From JTS-AC122 sp050246015 (lineage in GTDB: Bacteria > Planctomycetota > Phycisphaerae > Phycisphaerales > UBA1924), in the NCBI GenBank assembly GCA_050246015.1, contig JBFWWU010000007.1, positions 134,024 to 198,023 of the forward strand: 64,000 nucleotides of DNA, in the 5' to 3' direction. Within the stretch, counting starts at the first letter, position 1. Each line of letters starts with the position of its first letter. A program made the position numbers and the translations under genes. The notes beneath the pieces were generated by a model. It saw only the letters and a list, made by a program, of their open reading frames with translations, was not told the origin of the DNA and did not search any database. Below, in pieces: positions 52,825 to 61,270 of this stretch.

Positions 52825-53856
52825 ATGACTCTTGTGCACTCGCGTGCCCGTCGCGTTCTTCATGGATTCACGCTGATCGAGTTGCTCGTGGTGATCGCGA
52901 TCATCGCGCTGCTCATCTCGATCCTGCTGCCGGCGCTTCGCGGCGGGCAGTTGCTCGCCAGGAAAGCCAAGGAAATGTCCGCGGCCCAGCAGAAGATGGT
53001 CGCCTGGGCGACCTACGGCAACGAGAGCAACGACGACGCGTTCACCGGATACATTCCCTGGGCCGCCGGCCACTTCAACAACGCCCCGGGCCGCTTCTAC
53101 TGGTTCCACCCGGATCCGTTCACCCCGCCCTACATGACCGAGGGCAATGTCATCAAGGTCAACGGCATGCGATGGATGGGCGCCACCGAAATGCCCATGG
53201 ATGCGCTGATGGTCGATCGAGCGACGTTCGCCGACTTCGCTTCGCGGCCGATCGGGCCGTATACCTTGAATCAGTCCGCGACTCCTCGAACGGTGTTGTA
53301 CGATTCCAGCGTTGCCACCCAGGCCGCTGCGATGGCCTATCACCCGTCTCTGGGCCTCAACTCCGTCTACGTCGGCGGCAGTTGGCACCGCGGCGCGTTC
53401 CCGGGCTACAGCCCCTCCGGCGGCCCGGGCCACCCGCGACCCAAGTGGTACGTCACCAAGATCAGCGAAGTCCGCCGCACGGACACCCTGATGGTCTTCT
53501 CCTCCGCCCGTGGGGTGGACATCAAGTCCACCGGCTCGTTCGGCGCGACCAACTACGGCCGTAACCCCGCGACCTACAACGCCTCTTCGATCGTCGTTCC
53601 GGGATTCTGGGAAGTCTGCCCGCCGACCGCGGGATACCCCACCAACTCCGCGACCGTGGCCTGGGTTGCATCCAACAAGTACCAGGAAGTGGCCGACCCG
53701 AAGAACTGGGGATTCGTCGACGCCCGCCACGGCGGCGCGGCGGTCACCGCCATGGCCGACGGTCACGTCACCATGCAGACCCTCAGCGATCTCCGTGATA
53801 TGCGCAAGTGGGCCAACCACGCCGACCGCGCCGATTGGACCTTCCGTCCGAACTGA
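52825..53856 (+). CDS. prepilin-type H-X9-DG protein
   Basis: A 343-residue protein with AAAGGAATCG before ATG 52825. The leader ends at Gly14, followed by FTLIELLVVIAIIALLISIL, with Glu at mature position 5. Near the C-terminus HGGAAVTAMADGHV has the spacing of the planctomycete prepilin-processing-associated H-X9-DG motif. The middle has aromatic and Asn-rich strands. These proteins are abundant in planctomycetes and may form pilus-like or surface structures; the exact role is not known. It has its own leader with hairpins, so it is probably separately regulated. Confidence 0.8.
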   Translation: MTLVHSRARRVLHGFTLIELLVVIAIIALLISILLPALRGGQLLARKAKEMSAAQQKMVAWATYGNESNDDAFTGYIPWAAGHFNNAPGRFYWFHPDPFTPPYMTEGNVIKVNGMRWMGATEMPMDALMVDRATFADFASRPIGPYTLNQSATPRTVLYDSSVATQAAAMAYHPSLGLNSVYVGGSWHRGAFPGYSPSGGPGHPRPKWYVTKISEVRRTDTLMVFSSARGVDIKSTGSFGATNYGRNPATYNASSIVVPGFWEVCPPTAGYPTNSATVAWVASNKYQEVADPKNWGFVDARHGGAAVTAMADGHVTMQTLSDLRDMRKWANHADRADWTFRPN

Positions 53857-53962
53857 TTTTCCCATCAGTTCATTGGGCGGTTGATGATCTGGAACACGCA
53901 CTTCAGGGCCCCCCACATCGCCTCTCACGGCATGCAGGGGGCTTTTCACATAGGATCTATGC

Positions 53963-54328
53963 ATGCAGCCGATCGATCCCGCCGCCCGCAAGAAACTCAT
54001 CATCGTCGCTGTCATCACCGGCTTCCTGGTGCTCTTCGCCGGGTACGTGCTCTACCGCACGCTCACTCCGCCGCCGCGCGCCCAGGAGCCCGAGTCCAAA
54101 CTCTGGGAACTCGCGCGCGAACTCAATGAGGCCTTGGCGAGCAGGCCCGACTTCGCCGACACGTCGTTCTTTGTTGAATCGGAAGACCCGCCGAAACTCA
54201 CGCTTACCGGTCAGGTGAAAACCCCGTCCGATCTCGAGGCGCTGCGGCAGTTTGTCCAGCAGACCAAGCCCGAGGTTCCGCAGGGGCAGTACGACTACAC
54301 GCAGTTGCACATCGTCCGCCCCAACTAG
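53963..54328 (+). CDS. membrane-anchored small protein
   Basis: A 121-residue protein with one N-terminal membrane helix (LIIVAVITGFLVLFAGYVLY, residues 12-31) followed by a periplasmic domain. That domain has a helix (SKLWELARELNEALASRPDF), then strands and another helix (FFVESEDPPKLTLTGQVKTP, LEALRQFVQQTK). The fold layout resembles a small BON-like or POTRA-like module, an inference from secondary structure. No partner is known; it is convergent with uppS, 17 bp away. Confidence 0.55.
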   Translation: MQPIDPAARKKLIIVAVITGFLVLFAGYVLYRTLTPPPRAQEPESKLWELARELNEALASRPDFADTSFFVESEDPPKLTLTGQVKTPSDLEALRQFVQQTKPEVPQGQYDYTQLHIVRPN

Positions 54329-54345
54329 CGGCGGCCGCTCGGGGT

Positions 54346-55266
54346 TCACGCGCTGTGGTCGAGCCCGCCGAAGCGGCGCCGGCGCCCGGCAAAGTCCCGG
54401 ATCGCCGCGTGCAGGTGCGGCACCCCGAAATCGGGCCAGAGCGTGGGGGTGACGTGCAACTCGGCGTAACTGATCTGCCACAGCAGGTAGTTGCTCACTC
54501 GCATCTCGCCCGCCGTGCGGATCAGCAGGTCCGGATCGGGAAGCCCGGCGGTGTAGAGCGCCGAATCGATCGCGCTTTCGTCGATCGCCCGCGGATCGAG
54601 CGAGCCGTCCTTGACGCGCTGCGCCAGCGTCCGGACGGCGTCGGTGATCTCCGCGCGGGATCCGTAGTTCACCGCGACGCACAGTGTCGGGCCCGTGTTC
54701 TTCGCGGTGGCCTCCGTCAGACGGTCCGCCGCGTCGAGCACAAACGACGGCAGCCCCTCGCGCCGTCCGATCTGCCGGAACCGCAGGTTGTCGCGCACCA
54801 GTTCGTCCCGCTCCCCCTCGAGATAGAGCGAGTACATGTACATCAGCGACTCAACCTCGTCGGTCGGGCGCTTCCAGTTCTCCATCGAGAACGAGTAGAG
54901 CGTCAGCACCTCCGTGCCCAGCACGCGGCATTCCTGGAGCACTTCGCGGACCGCCGACGCCCCGTTGCGGTGCCCGAAGATCCGCGGGAATCCACGTGCC
55001 TGGGCCCAGCGCCCGTTCCCGTCCATGATAATCGCGATGTGCCGCGGCAGTTTCGCCGGATGTATGTCAGGCAAGCGAGACAACGGGTCGGCCTTTGGAT
55101 TATCCCGCCGCAGCCGCTCGATGACCGCCGCGGCGCCCGGATCGCACCGGAACGGCGACTCGCCGGCGGGCTCCATCGCCGGAGCGTCTCCATCCCGCCC
55201 CTCCCGCGCTGCGGAGCGGGGGGGCGCGAGGGAGCCGTGGGAAGTGTCGCCGGCGGGGTGTTTCAT
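54346..55266 (-). CDS. uppS: undecaprenyl diphosphate synthase
   Basis: A 306-residue cis-prenyltransferase making the C55 carrier lipid for peptidoglycan and O-antigen. IAIIMDGNGRWAQARGFPRI (about residues 78-97) contains the catalytic Asp82. GHRNGASAVREVLQECRVLG, LTLYSFSMENWKRP and DLLIRTAGEMRVSNYLLWQI are family motifs, including the Arg residues near 251 that bind diphosphate. The core enzyme is about 240 residues; the first 65 residues are an extra polar extension, and a shorter start is possible (an in-frame ATG at about residue 31). It is convergent with 53963-54328 and 157 bp downstream of smpB on the same strand. Confidence 0.92.
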   Translation of the reverse strand: MKHPAGDTSHGSLAPPRSAAREGRDGDAPAMEPAGESPFRCDPGAAAVIERLRRDNPKADPLSRLPDIHPAKLPRHIAIIMDGNGRWAQARGFPRIFGHRNGASAVREVLQECRVLGTEVLTLYSFSMENWKRPTDEVESLMYMYSLYLEGERDELVRDNLRFRQIGRREGLPSFVLDAADRLTEATAKNTGPTLCVAVNYGSRAEITDAVRTLAQRVKDGSLDPRAIDESAIDSALYTAGLPDPDLLIRTAGEMRVSNYLLWQISYAELHVTPTLWPDFGVPHLHAAIRDFAGRRRRFGGLDHSA

Positions 55267-55423
55267 CGTCTGAGTCGTCCGCGATTCAGCGGCTAAGGGT
55301 ACGAGCGTCCGTGCCGCTCGGCGCGTCGAGCCAGCCCGGCGGGATCGCGCCGGGCTTGGTACGGCCCCGGGGTGTGCCGAGTTCGTCCGGACGGCACAAC
55401 TTCCGCGCGGGTGAGCCGGGCGC

Positions 55424-55903
55424 CTACATCCGCTTGCTCATCGCCCGTGCGATCGAACGCTCGGCGTCGCGCTTCGCAATCCGGTCTCGCTTGTCGTGCG
55501 CGGCCCGCCCCTCCGCCACCCCGATCAGCACTTTCGCGTACCCGTTCTTAAAGTACATCTTCAGCGGGACGAGCGTCATCCCCTTCGCGGCGCTTGCCTT
55601 CGCGAGCTTTCTGATCTCTCGCTTGTGCGCCAGCAGTTTCCGCACGCGCGTCGCGGCGTGCTGGCGCGTGCCCCCCGGCGCGTACTCACCGATATTCACG
55701 CCATGCAGGAAGAGTTCTTCAGTACGCTCTTCCACCCGCACGAACCCCTCGCCGAGCGAAACCTTTCCGTCGCGCACCGCCTTGACCTCGGTGCCCACGA
55801 GTTGCACGCCGGTTTCCAGCGTCTCAGTGATGAAATAGTCGTGCCGAGCCTTGCGATTCTCGATCACGCGATCCTGCTCGGGTTTGGAGTGCTTCTTGCT
55901 CAT
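55424..55903 (-). CDS. smpB: SsrA-binding protein SmpB
   Basis: A 159-residue RNA-binding protein that delivers tmRNA to stalled ribosomes. ATG 55903 gives MSKKHSKPEQDRVIENRKAR. The OB-fold motifs LETGVQLVGTEVKAVRDGKV, FLHGVNIGEYAP and LVPLKMYFKNGYAKVLIGVA are present, and the basic C-terminal tail DRIAKRDAERSIARAMSKRM, needed for decoding-site docking, is intact. Length is typical (about 150-160). It is relevant to the tmRNA-like 3' fragment at 4855-4888. The 316-bp gap 55904-56219 upstream holds the MITE-like element. Confidence 0.93.
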   Translation of the reverse strand: MSKKHSKPEQDRVIENRKARHDYFITETLETGVQLVGTEVKAVRDGKVSLGEGFVRVEERTEELFLHGVNIGEYAPGGTRQHAATRVRKLLAHKREIRKLAKASAAKGMTLVPLKMYFKNGYAKVLIGVAEGRAAHDKRDRIAKRDAERSIARAMSKRM

Positions 55904-56026
55904 CGGGCGGGGATGGGGGGGGCGCACGGGCGATGCGATCACGCGCCGGCGACGACCACCACGGCCGCGCGGCGTGAAGTCTATCGATCTCGGGCGGCCC
56001 CGCGCCCGGCGCCGGCTATTTCGGGT

Positions 56027-56214
56027 GTGACCATCAGTTTTATGAGCCGGACCGCGCAAGCGGTCGGTGTGACCATCAGTTTTCTGAGCCGAACCGCGCA
56101 AGCGGTCGGTGGGAGCGATCGGCGGCGCGATCGAATGATGGCCTGGGCCGTCAGACCGCGCACGCCTCCCCGCCGGCTCGCGCCGGGCGGCTCAGATGAA
56201 AACAGCATGGTCAC
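56027..56214 (+). repeat. MITE-like dispersed repeat, copy 2, with duplicated left end
   Basis: The core 56069-56214 starts GTGACCATCAGTTTTCTGAG and ends CAGATGAAAACAGCATGGTCAC in inverted form; each end contains a GAGCCG/CGGCTC block and a G/C-rich CGCGCAAGCGG-type segment. A nearly identical 42-bp unit, 56027-56068, precedes it, a tandem duplication of the left end. It is homologous to 44859-45029 in opposite orientation. There is no coding capacity; it sits between smpB and 56220-57539. Confidence 0.72.
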
Positions 56215-56219
56215 AACCG

Positions 56220-57539
56220 CTATTTCGCCGCGCCCTCGCCCAGTTCGGCCCTCCAGCGCTTGTCCAGCGCCTCGAACGACTCGCCCAGCACGTCGCGGCT
56301 CGCCCGGTCGAGCGTGCTACCCGCGCCGATCGCGCGCAGCCACTTGTTGCGCCCCTCGCGGCCCCACTGATCGCTTACCCACCCGACGAAGTGATGACCC
56401 TGCCAGTACGCCATCTGCTTGACGTCGGCGTCCGCCTTCTGGTAATCCGCGAGCGAGTCCCATGGGAGCAGGCCCCGCTTCCCGGCGCCGGGGCCGCGCC
56501 GGGCGCGCTGCCGCATCATCGACTCGATGCGTCCCGCGTCCTGCGTGAAATACTCCGCCGCGAGTTCCGCCACCCCCTCGTGCAGCCACCACGGCGACTC
56601 GCGCAGCCGGGGGCCCATCTGCCACGTCGCCGTGTGCCCGTATTCGTGCGCAAAGGCCCCCGTCCACCGCGGGACCGAGTTCGTGTAGTACGTCATGAAC
56701 TTGATCGATTCCCCCGGCTCGTTCCATCCGCCCAGCCAGTCGTCGGGCATGTTCAGGTACACGCTTGCCTTGAGGTGCTCCATGTCGTCAAAGAGTTTGA
56801 TCTCGATCGGCGACGCCGGTTGGTAGTCGATCTCGAATCCTTCGTCAACATGGCGCTTGGCCGGGGGGAACGCCTCGACGACCATCTGCGCGACGGTCTC
56901 GAAGCCGGGGAAGAACTTGACGACGAACGCGCCCGGCGGGGGCGCACCGGGCTTGAGGCCCCGCGCGTCGCTTGCCGCATCGTGCCCGGCGGCCGGCGCT
57001 CGGGCCTGACGCTGCTGCTCCGGTGTCATCCAGTTTCCCCAGAGTTCGCGCCAGTTCTCGCCGGCATAGAGCCACTGCGCCGGCAACGGGCCGTCGCCGT
57101 CCGGGTCCGCCTTGACAAACGCCGCGGGCCACGTCGCGACCGCCCCGGCTTCTTCCGCGGCGTGCCCGACGTCCGCCCGATAGGTCATTCGCAGCGCAAA
57201 CTCCGCCCGCTCCGCGCCGAACACTTCCTGTCCCCATTTCGCGGCCCCCGTGCGCTTGGTCAGCGCGTCGTCGATCGGTGCGATCCCGAGTTCGAACCGC
57301 AGGGGTCGGTGCGCCGCGAGTTCGTCCGCCCAGTGCCGCTGCTCCGTGGCGAAATACGTATTGTCCAGCCAGACATGCCGCAGGTAGGCGTCCTTGTCCC
57401 CCGCGTTCACCGCCGCCGACATGCTGCGCAGCACATCCTCGATCTGCGCGCGAGCCTCGGCGTCGGGTCCCGCCCCACCGCGTGCCGCCGGCTCATTCCC
57501 AATTCCGAACACCCAGCCGACGACGAGCCACATGATCAT
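56220..57539 (-). CDS. exported gluzincin-like metallopeptidase (peptidase MA-like)
   Basis: A 439-residue protein. An N-terminal hydrophobic segment (MIMWLVVGWVFGIGNEPAAR) looks like a signal peptide. Residues 25-200 resemble a nuclear-transport-factor-like or mixed domain (AYLRHVWLDNTYFATEQRHW). Around residues 300-330 is AFAHEYGHTATWQMG with the HExGH zinc motif, followed by SPWWLHEGVAELAAEYF, where the second Glu is the expected third zinc ligand of gluzincins (family 'peptidase MA-like'). The C-terminus has WQGHHFVGWVSDQWGREGRN. It is therefore likely active. Substrate unknown. It is divergent from the thioredoxin gene across 180 bp without recognisable features. Confidence 0.78.
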   Translation of the reverse strand: MIMWLVVGWVFGIGNEPAARGGAGPDAEARAQIEDVLRSMSAAVNAGDKDAYLRHVWLDNTYFATEQRHWADELAAHRPLRFELGIAPIDDALTKRTGAAKWGQEVFGAERAEFALRMTYRADVGHAAEEAGAVATWPAAFVKADPDGDGPLPAQWLYAGENWRELWGNWMTPEQQRQARAPAAGHDAASDARGLKPGAPPPGAFVVKFFPGFETVAQMVVEAFPPAKRHVDEGFEIDYQPASPIEIKLFDDMEHLKASVYLNMPDDWLGGWNEPGESIKFMTYYTNSVPRWTGAFAHEYGHTATWQMGPRLRESPWWLHEGVAELAAEYFTQDAGRIESMMRQRARRGPGAGKRGLLPWDSLADYQKADADVKQMAYWQGHHFVGWVSDQWGREGRNKWLRAIGAGSTLDRASRDVLGESFEALDKRWRAELGEGAAK

Positions 57540-57719
57540 GCGGTGCCTCCCGATGTGCCGAAGGAGTGTACCGGCAAGCCCGCGTCAGGGCGGATGAGCG
57601 TGTTCTCGGACCAGCCGGTATGTCCGCCACCCGCGACACCGCCGGCGATACCATTCACGCTTGATTTCAGCCACCCGTCCGCACCCCATCGTTTCGAATG
57701 GTCCAACCAGGAGTTCCCG

Positions 57720-58484
57720 ATGAAGCGTTTGACCGCCGCCACACTGATTCTCGCATCACTCGTCGCCGTTCCCGCGATCGCGCAGACCCAGCCCACCCGT
57801 CCGCCCGACAAGAAGACCACGACCCCGGCGAGCCAGCCCAGGCTCAAGCAGCCGGCAACCGACAAGGACAAGGACCAGACCGGGTCCAAGAACGATGAAA
57901 AGGCGGCCTGGCCGGAGAAGGTGAAGAAGAACCTGCACGCCAAGAACGACTTCCGCGGTCGCAAGGCGCCGACGTTCAAGGTCGAGAAGTGGCTGACGTC
58001 GCAACCGGAGCGCAAGGACAAGGTGATCCTGATCGATTTCTGGGCGACGTGGTGCCCGCCGTGCCGCGCGCTCATCCCCGAACTCGAAGGCTTTCAGCAG
58101 AAGTTCAAGGATGACCTGCTGGTCATCGGCGTGAGCAACGAGAAGGATTCCGTCGTTCAGAAGTTCCTCAACGAGCAGCACAATGGAAAAATCGGCTATT
58201 CAATGGCCGTGGACACCAAGGGCACGATGAACAAGGCCGTCGGGGTCGAGGGCATCCCGCATGTGCTGCTGATCGACTCCAAGGGCACCGTGCGCTGGCA
58301 GGGGTTCCCGGGCGAAAAGGCCGAGCCGCTCACCGAGGAGATCGTCAAGCAGGTCATCGACGCCGACAAGGCGATCAACCGCAAGGCGCCCGCCAAGAGC
58401 ACGAAGCCGGAGAAACAGCCGGCGAAGGAGAAGACTCCCTCCTCGAAGCCCTCGATCAAGCCGGATAACAACGAACGCAAGTGA
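57720..58484 (+). CDS. exported TlpA/ResA-like thioredoxin-fold protein
   Basis: A 254-residue exported thiol-disulfide protein. CAGGAG precedes ATG 57720; the signal peptide ends VPAIAQ. A Lys/Pro/Thr-rich linker (23-70) precedes the thioredoxin domain (about 80-205) with the CPPC active site, Cys112-Cys115, in IDFWATWCPPCRALIPELEG. VEGIPHVLLIDSKGTVRWQG contains the cis-Pro loop. The Lys/Pro-rich tail (220-254) is unusual. Likely reduces periplasmic disulfides or serves cytochrome maturation; the partner is unknown. A T-tailed terminator follows at 58514. Confidence 0.87.
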   Translation: MKRLTAATLILASLVAVPAIAQTQPTRPPDKKTTTPASQPRLKQPATDKDKDQTGSKNDEKAAWPEKVKKNLHAKNDFRGRKAPTFKVEKWLTSQPERKDKVILIDFWATWCPPCRALIPELEGFQQKFKDDLLVIGVSNEKDSVVQKFLNEQHNGKIGYSMAVDTKGTMNKAVGVEGIPHVLLIDSKGTVRWQGFPGEKAEPLTEEIVKQVIDADKAINRKAPAKSTKPEKQPAKEKTPSSKPSIKPDNNERK

Positions 58485-58513
58485 TCAGCGCCGATTGACG
58501 CGACCGCCAAGCC

Positions 58514-58546
58514 GACCCCGCGACTGTCAGCGGGGTCTTTTCTTTT
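58514..58546 (+). terminator. intrinsic terminator after the thioredoxin gene
   Basis: GACCCCGC (58514-58521), loop GACTGTCA and GCGGGGTC (58530-58537) are followed by TTTTCTTTT. It is a textbook rho-independent terminator 30 bases beyond the stop; the convergent guaB ends 37 bases later. Confidence 0.85.
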
Positions 58547-58582
58547 CGCGGCGGGCCGGCGCTGACCGACCGGCACTCGGCT

Positions 58583-60238
58583 TTAGCGAGTCTTCTCGCT
58601 GCCGACTTCCATCGTGTAGTTCGGCGATTCCTTCGTGATCCGGATGTCGTGCGGATGGCTCTCGACCACGCTCGCGCCCGTCACGCGGCAGAAGCGGGTC
58701 TTCTCTCGGAACTCGTCGATGGTCCGGCAACCGCAGTAGCCCATGGACGCCCGCACGCCCCCGACGAGTTGGTACACGAACTCCCCGAGCGGCCCGCGAT
58801 ATGCCACGAGCCCTTCAACACCCTCCGGCACGAACTTCACTTTCCTCTGGTCTGCCGCGGCGCCCATGCCGCCGGCGCCGCCGACCGGTGTGCCGGCCGG
58901 GGCCGCGTGCCCGTAGCGATCCGCCGATCCCGCGTGCATCGCCCCCTCGCTCCCCATCCCGCGGTACGACTTGTACCGCCGTCCTTGCGAGATCACCAGT
59001 TCACCCGGCGATTCGTCCAGCCCCGCAAAGAGCGACCCGAGCATCACGCACGACGCCCCCGCGGCCAGCGCCTTGGCGATGTCGCCCGACATGCGGATCC
59101 CGCCGTCCGCGATCACCGGCACGTCGCGACCGCTCCGGGCGATCCCCTGCACCGCGTTGAAGATCGCCGAGACCTGCGGCACGCCCACGCCCGTCACCAC
59201 CCGCGTCGTGCAGATCGACCCGGGCCCGATGCCCGCCTTCACGCCGTCCGCGCCCGCCTCGGCCAGCGCCTGCGCCGCCTCGGCGGTCGCCACGTTCCCA
59301 GCGATGACTTCCACGCCGGTGCCGTCCTTCCCTCCCCAGCGCTGCTTGATCGTCCGAACCGTCCGCAGCACGTTCTCCGAGTGCCCGTGCGAGGTATCGA
59401 CGACGACCACATCGGCCTCGGCGGCCAGGAGCGCCTCGACCCGCTCGTACTGATCGACCCCGCACGCCGCTCCGCATCGCAGCCGACCGCGAGAGTCCAG
59501 GTTCGACTTGGGAAACTGTTCCAGACGATCGATGTCGCGCTGCGTGACCATGCCCGCGAGGCAGAAGTTGCCGTCCACCAGCAGCAGTTTCTCGACCTTG
59601 TTCTTGTTCAGAATGATCGACGCTTCATCGAGCGTGGTGCCCGGCGGGGCCGTGATAAGTCCCGAGTCCGTCATCACGTCCTTGATCGGCGTGAGGTCGT
59701 TCTCGACGAACTTGAGATCGCGCCGCGTCAGGATCCCCATCACCTTGCCGCGAGGGTGCCCGTTCTCCGTGACCGGGAACCCCGAGACGTGGTGCTGGCG
59801 CATCAGGTCCCGGGCGAGTTTCACCGTGTCACCCGGTCGAAGCGTGATCGGATCTCGGATCACGCCGTTGGCCGAGCGCTTTACCTTCGAGACTTCACGC
59901 GCCTGCGCCTCCAGCGGCATGTTGCGGTGGATGATCCCGATGCCGCCCTCCTGCGCCAGCGCGATCGCCAGCGCGGATTCCGTCACCGTGTCCATCGGCG
60001 CGGAGACCAGCGGGATGCTCAGCCGGATGTGGCGGGAGAGCCGGGTCGTGACGTCCACATCGATCGGCACGACGTCGCTGGCGCGCGGCAGCAGCAACAC
60101 GTCGTCAAACGTGATCGCCTCATACAGGATCTTGGCCTGCGCCGGCTCAAGCCAGATCGACCCCGGTCGAGCCCCGGAACTCGACGCATCAAGCGAGTTG
60201 ATTGAACTTGACCCCAGCACCGTTCCGTTGGATTCCAT
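58583..60238 (-). CDS. guaB: inosine-5'-monophosphate dehydrogenase
   Basis: A 551-residue NAD-dependent enzyme (IMP to XMP, first step to GMP). The barrel begins LYEAITFDDVLLLPRASDVV; two CBS domains lie at about 125-245 (LARDLMRQHHVSGFPVTENG, MVTQRDIDRL). The catalytic loop GIGPGSICTTRVVTGVGVPQ has the active Cys near 342. PVIADGGIRMSGDIAKALAA and GLVAYRGPLGEFVYQLVGGV are C-terminal family motifs. The frame is open to 60313, but a TTGACA/TTCAAT promoter lies between 60313 and ATG 60238, so 60238 is preferred and gives an N-terminal extension of about 35 residues. Confidence 0.92.
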   Translation of the reverse strand: MESNGTVLGSSSINSLDASSSGARPGSIWLEPAQAKILYEAITFDDVLLLPRASDVVPIDVDVTTRLSRHIRLSIPLVSAPMDTVTESALAIALAQEGGIGIIHRNMPLEAQAREVSKVKRSANGVIRDPITLRPGDTVKLARDLMRQHHVSGFPVTENGHPRGKVMGILTRRDLKFVENDLTPIKDVMTDSGLITAPPGTTLDEASIILNKNKVEKLLLVDGNFCLAGMVTQRDIDRLEQFPKSNLDSRGRLRCGAACGVDQYERVEALLAAEADVVVVDTSHGHSENVLRTVRTIKQRWGGKDGTGVEVIAGNVATAEAAQALAEAGADGVKAGIGPGSICTTRVVTGVGVPQVSAIFNAVQGIARSGRDVPVIADGGIRMSGDIAKALAAGASCVMLGSLFAGLDESPGELVISQGRRYKSYRGMGSEGAMHAGSADRYGHAAPAGTPVGGAGGMGAAADQRKVKFVPEGVEGLVAYRGPLGEFVYQLVGGVRASMGYCGCRTIDEFREKTRFCRVTGASVVESHPHDIRITKESPNYTMEVGSEKTR

Positions 60239-60242
60239 ATCT

Positions 60243-60271
60243 ATTGAAGGATCGATCGTGCCCACTGTCAA
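60243..60271 (-). promoter_or_regulatory. promoter of guaB
   Basis: On the minus strand TTGACA (60271-60266), a 17-bp spacer and TTCAAT (60248-60243) form a good sigma70-like promoter. Only four bases separate it from ATG 60238, so the transcript would be leaderless or nearly so. Confidence 0.5.
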
Positions 60272-60352
60272 TTTTGATTCCGTCGTGCGCGAGGCCCCAT
60301 CGAGGTGGATCATCGAGAATGAGGAATCAATATGGAGGGTCTGGGTGGGGGT

Positions 60353-60370
60353 GGGGGGGGGGGGGGGGGG
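60353..60370 (+). repeat. 18-base poly-G tract upstream of guaB
   Basis: Eighteen consecutive G residues, flanked by GGGTGGGGGT and AATGGGGG, lie about 115 bases upstream of the guaB start and 41 bases before the ATG of the gene at 60412. The run may be a length-variable tract or quadruplex; assembly error is possible. Confidence 0.75.
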
Positions 60371-60411
60371 AATGGGGGATCCGCGGATAGGAGCCGACCG
60401 TAGAATCTCTC

Positions 60412-61245
60412 ATGACCGGCGAGGGGAACAGCCGCGGCGACCCGTACCTTCGGAAACCATCGAGCCGCTATTCCGCGGATTCTCCCGAACATCCACGGAC
60501 GGCGGCGGGGATGCATCGCTCGGCGGCGCCGAAACCTCGAACGGAACCGCTTTGGATTCTGGTGTGGCGCTGGACCGGGCGGCCCTGGGCCATGGCCTTC
60601 TTCGCCATCGCGGTGGTGGCCCTGCTTTCAACCGCGCGCAACTTGTTCGACCCGTTCCGGGCCCCGGGCGCGCCGGTCGTGAGCAGCGGCGCTCCCGACT
60701 CGGCGCCCGCGTACGTCGTTCGCCGCGCGGGCCAGATCGCTGTCGTCCCGCCCGCCGACCTTGCCATGACCGATGTATACCTCGGCGAGGCGTACTACGC
60801 CTACCGCAGCGGGAACATCGGGCGTCCCCCCGGTCTGAGCGTCCGCGATCTGCACGACGTGATCATCACGGGCACTGGGGTGCCGACGGACGCCGCCACG
60901 CAGGCGAACGTCCGCGCGCTGTACTGCGATTATCTGGCGTCGCTGAACGTGGCCTACTGGGGCCGTGTGGCGGCCACCATCCGCGCCGACGCCGCCCCGA
61001 CCTCGCACGTGTCGTTCGAGCGACTCGCCTGGCGAGCCGCGCTCTTCGTGTCGCTCCTGGGACTCGCCCGGTCATGTGCATGGATCGTGGGCGCGGTGGA
61101 CCGGGCGATGGAACGAGCCCGCCTGAAACTCAAGCAGCGGCAGGAACCAACGTGGATCTGCGACCACTGCGGATACGACCTGCGCGGGTTGCCGGCTCAG
61201 CACCGCTGCCCCGAATGCGGACAGCAATTCTCCCGGAACGTCTGA
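60412..61245 (+). CDS. membrane protein with C-terminal zinc ribbon
   Basis: A 277-residue protein (ATG 60412; an in-frame ATG at 60511 would give a shorter, more hydrophobic-led protein). A membrane helix is at about 55-78 (GRPWAMAFFAIAVVALLSTA) and a second near 205-225 (LAWRAALFVSLLGLARSCAW). Between them lies a soluble domain (AYVVRRAGQIAVVPPADLAM) with no known motif. The C-terminus has the zinc ribbon CDHCGYDLRGLPAQHRCPECG, characteristic of Phycisphaerae. It is 25 bp from the convergent barrel gene. Function unknown. Confidence 0.68.
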   Translation: MTGEGNSRGDPYLRKPSSRYSADSPEHPRTAAGMHRSAAPKPRTEPLWILVWRWTGRPWAMAFFAIAVVALLSTARNLFDPFRAPGAPVVSSGAPDSAPAYVVRRAGQIAVVPPADLAMTDVYLGEAYYAYRSGNIGRPPGLSVRDLHDVIITGTGVPTDAATQANVRALYCDYLASLNVAYWGRVAATIRADAAPTSHVSFERLAWRAALFVSLLGLARSCAWIVGAVDRAMERARLKLKQRQEPTWICDHCGYDLRGLPAQHRCPECGQQFSRNV

Positions 61246-61270
61246 CAAGCCCGGCGACCCGCGGACACGC

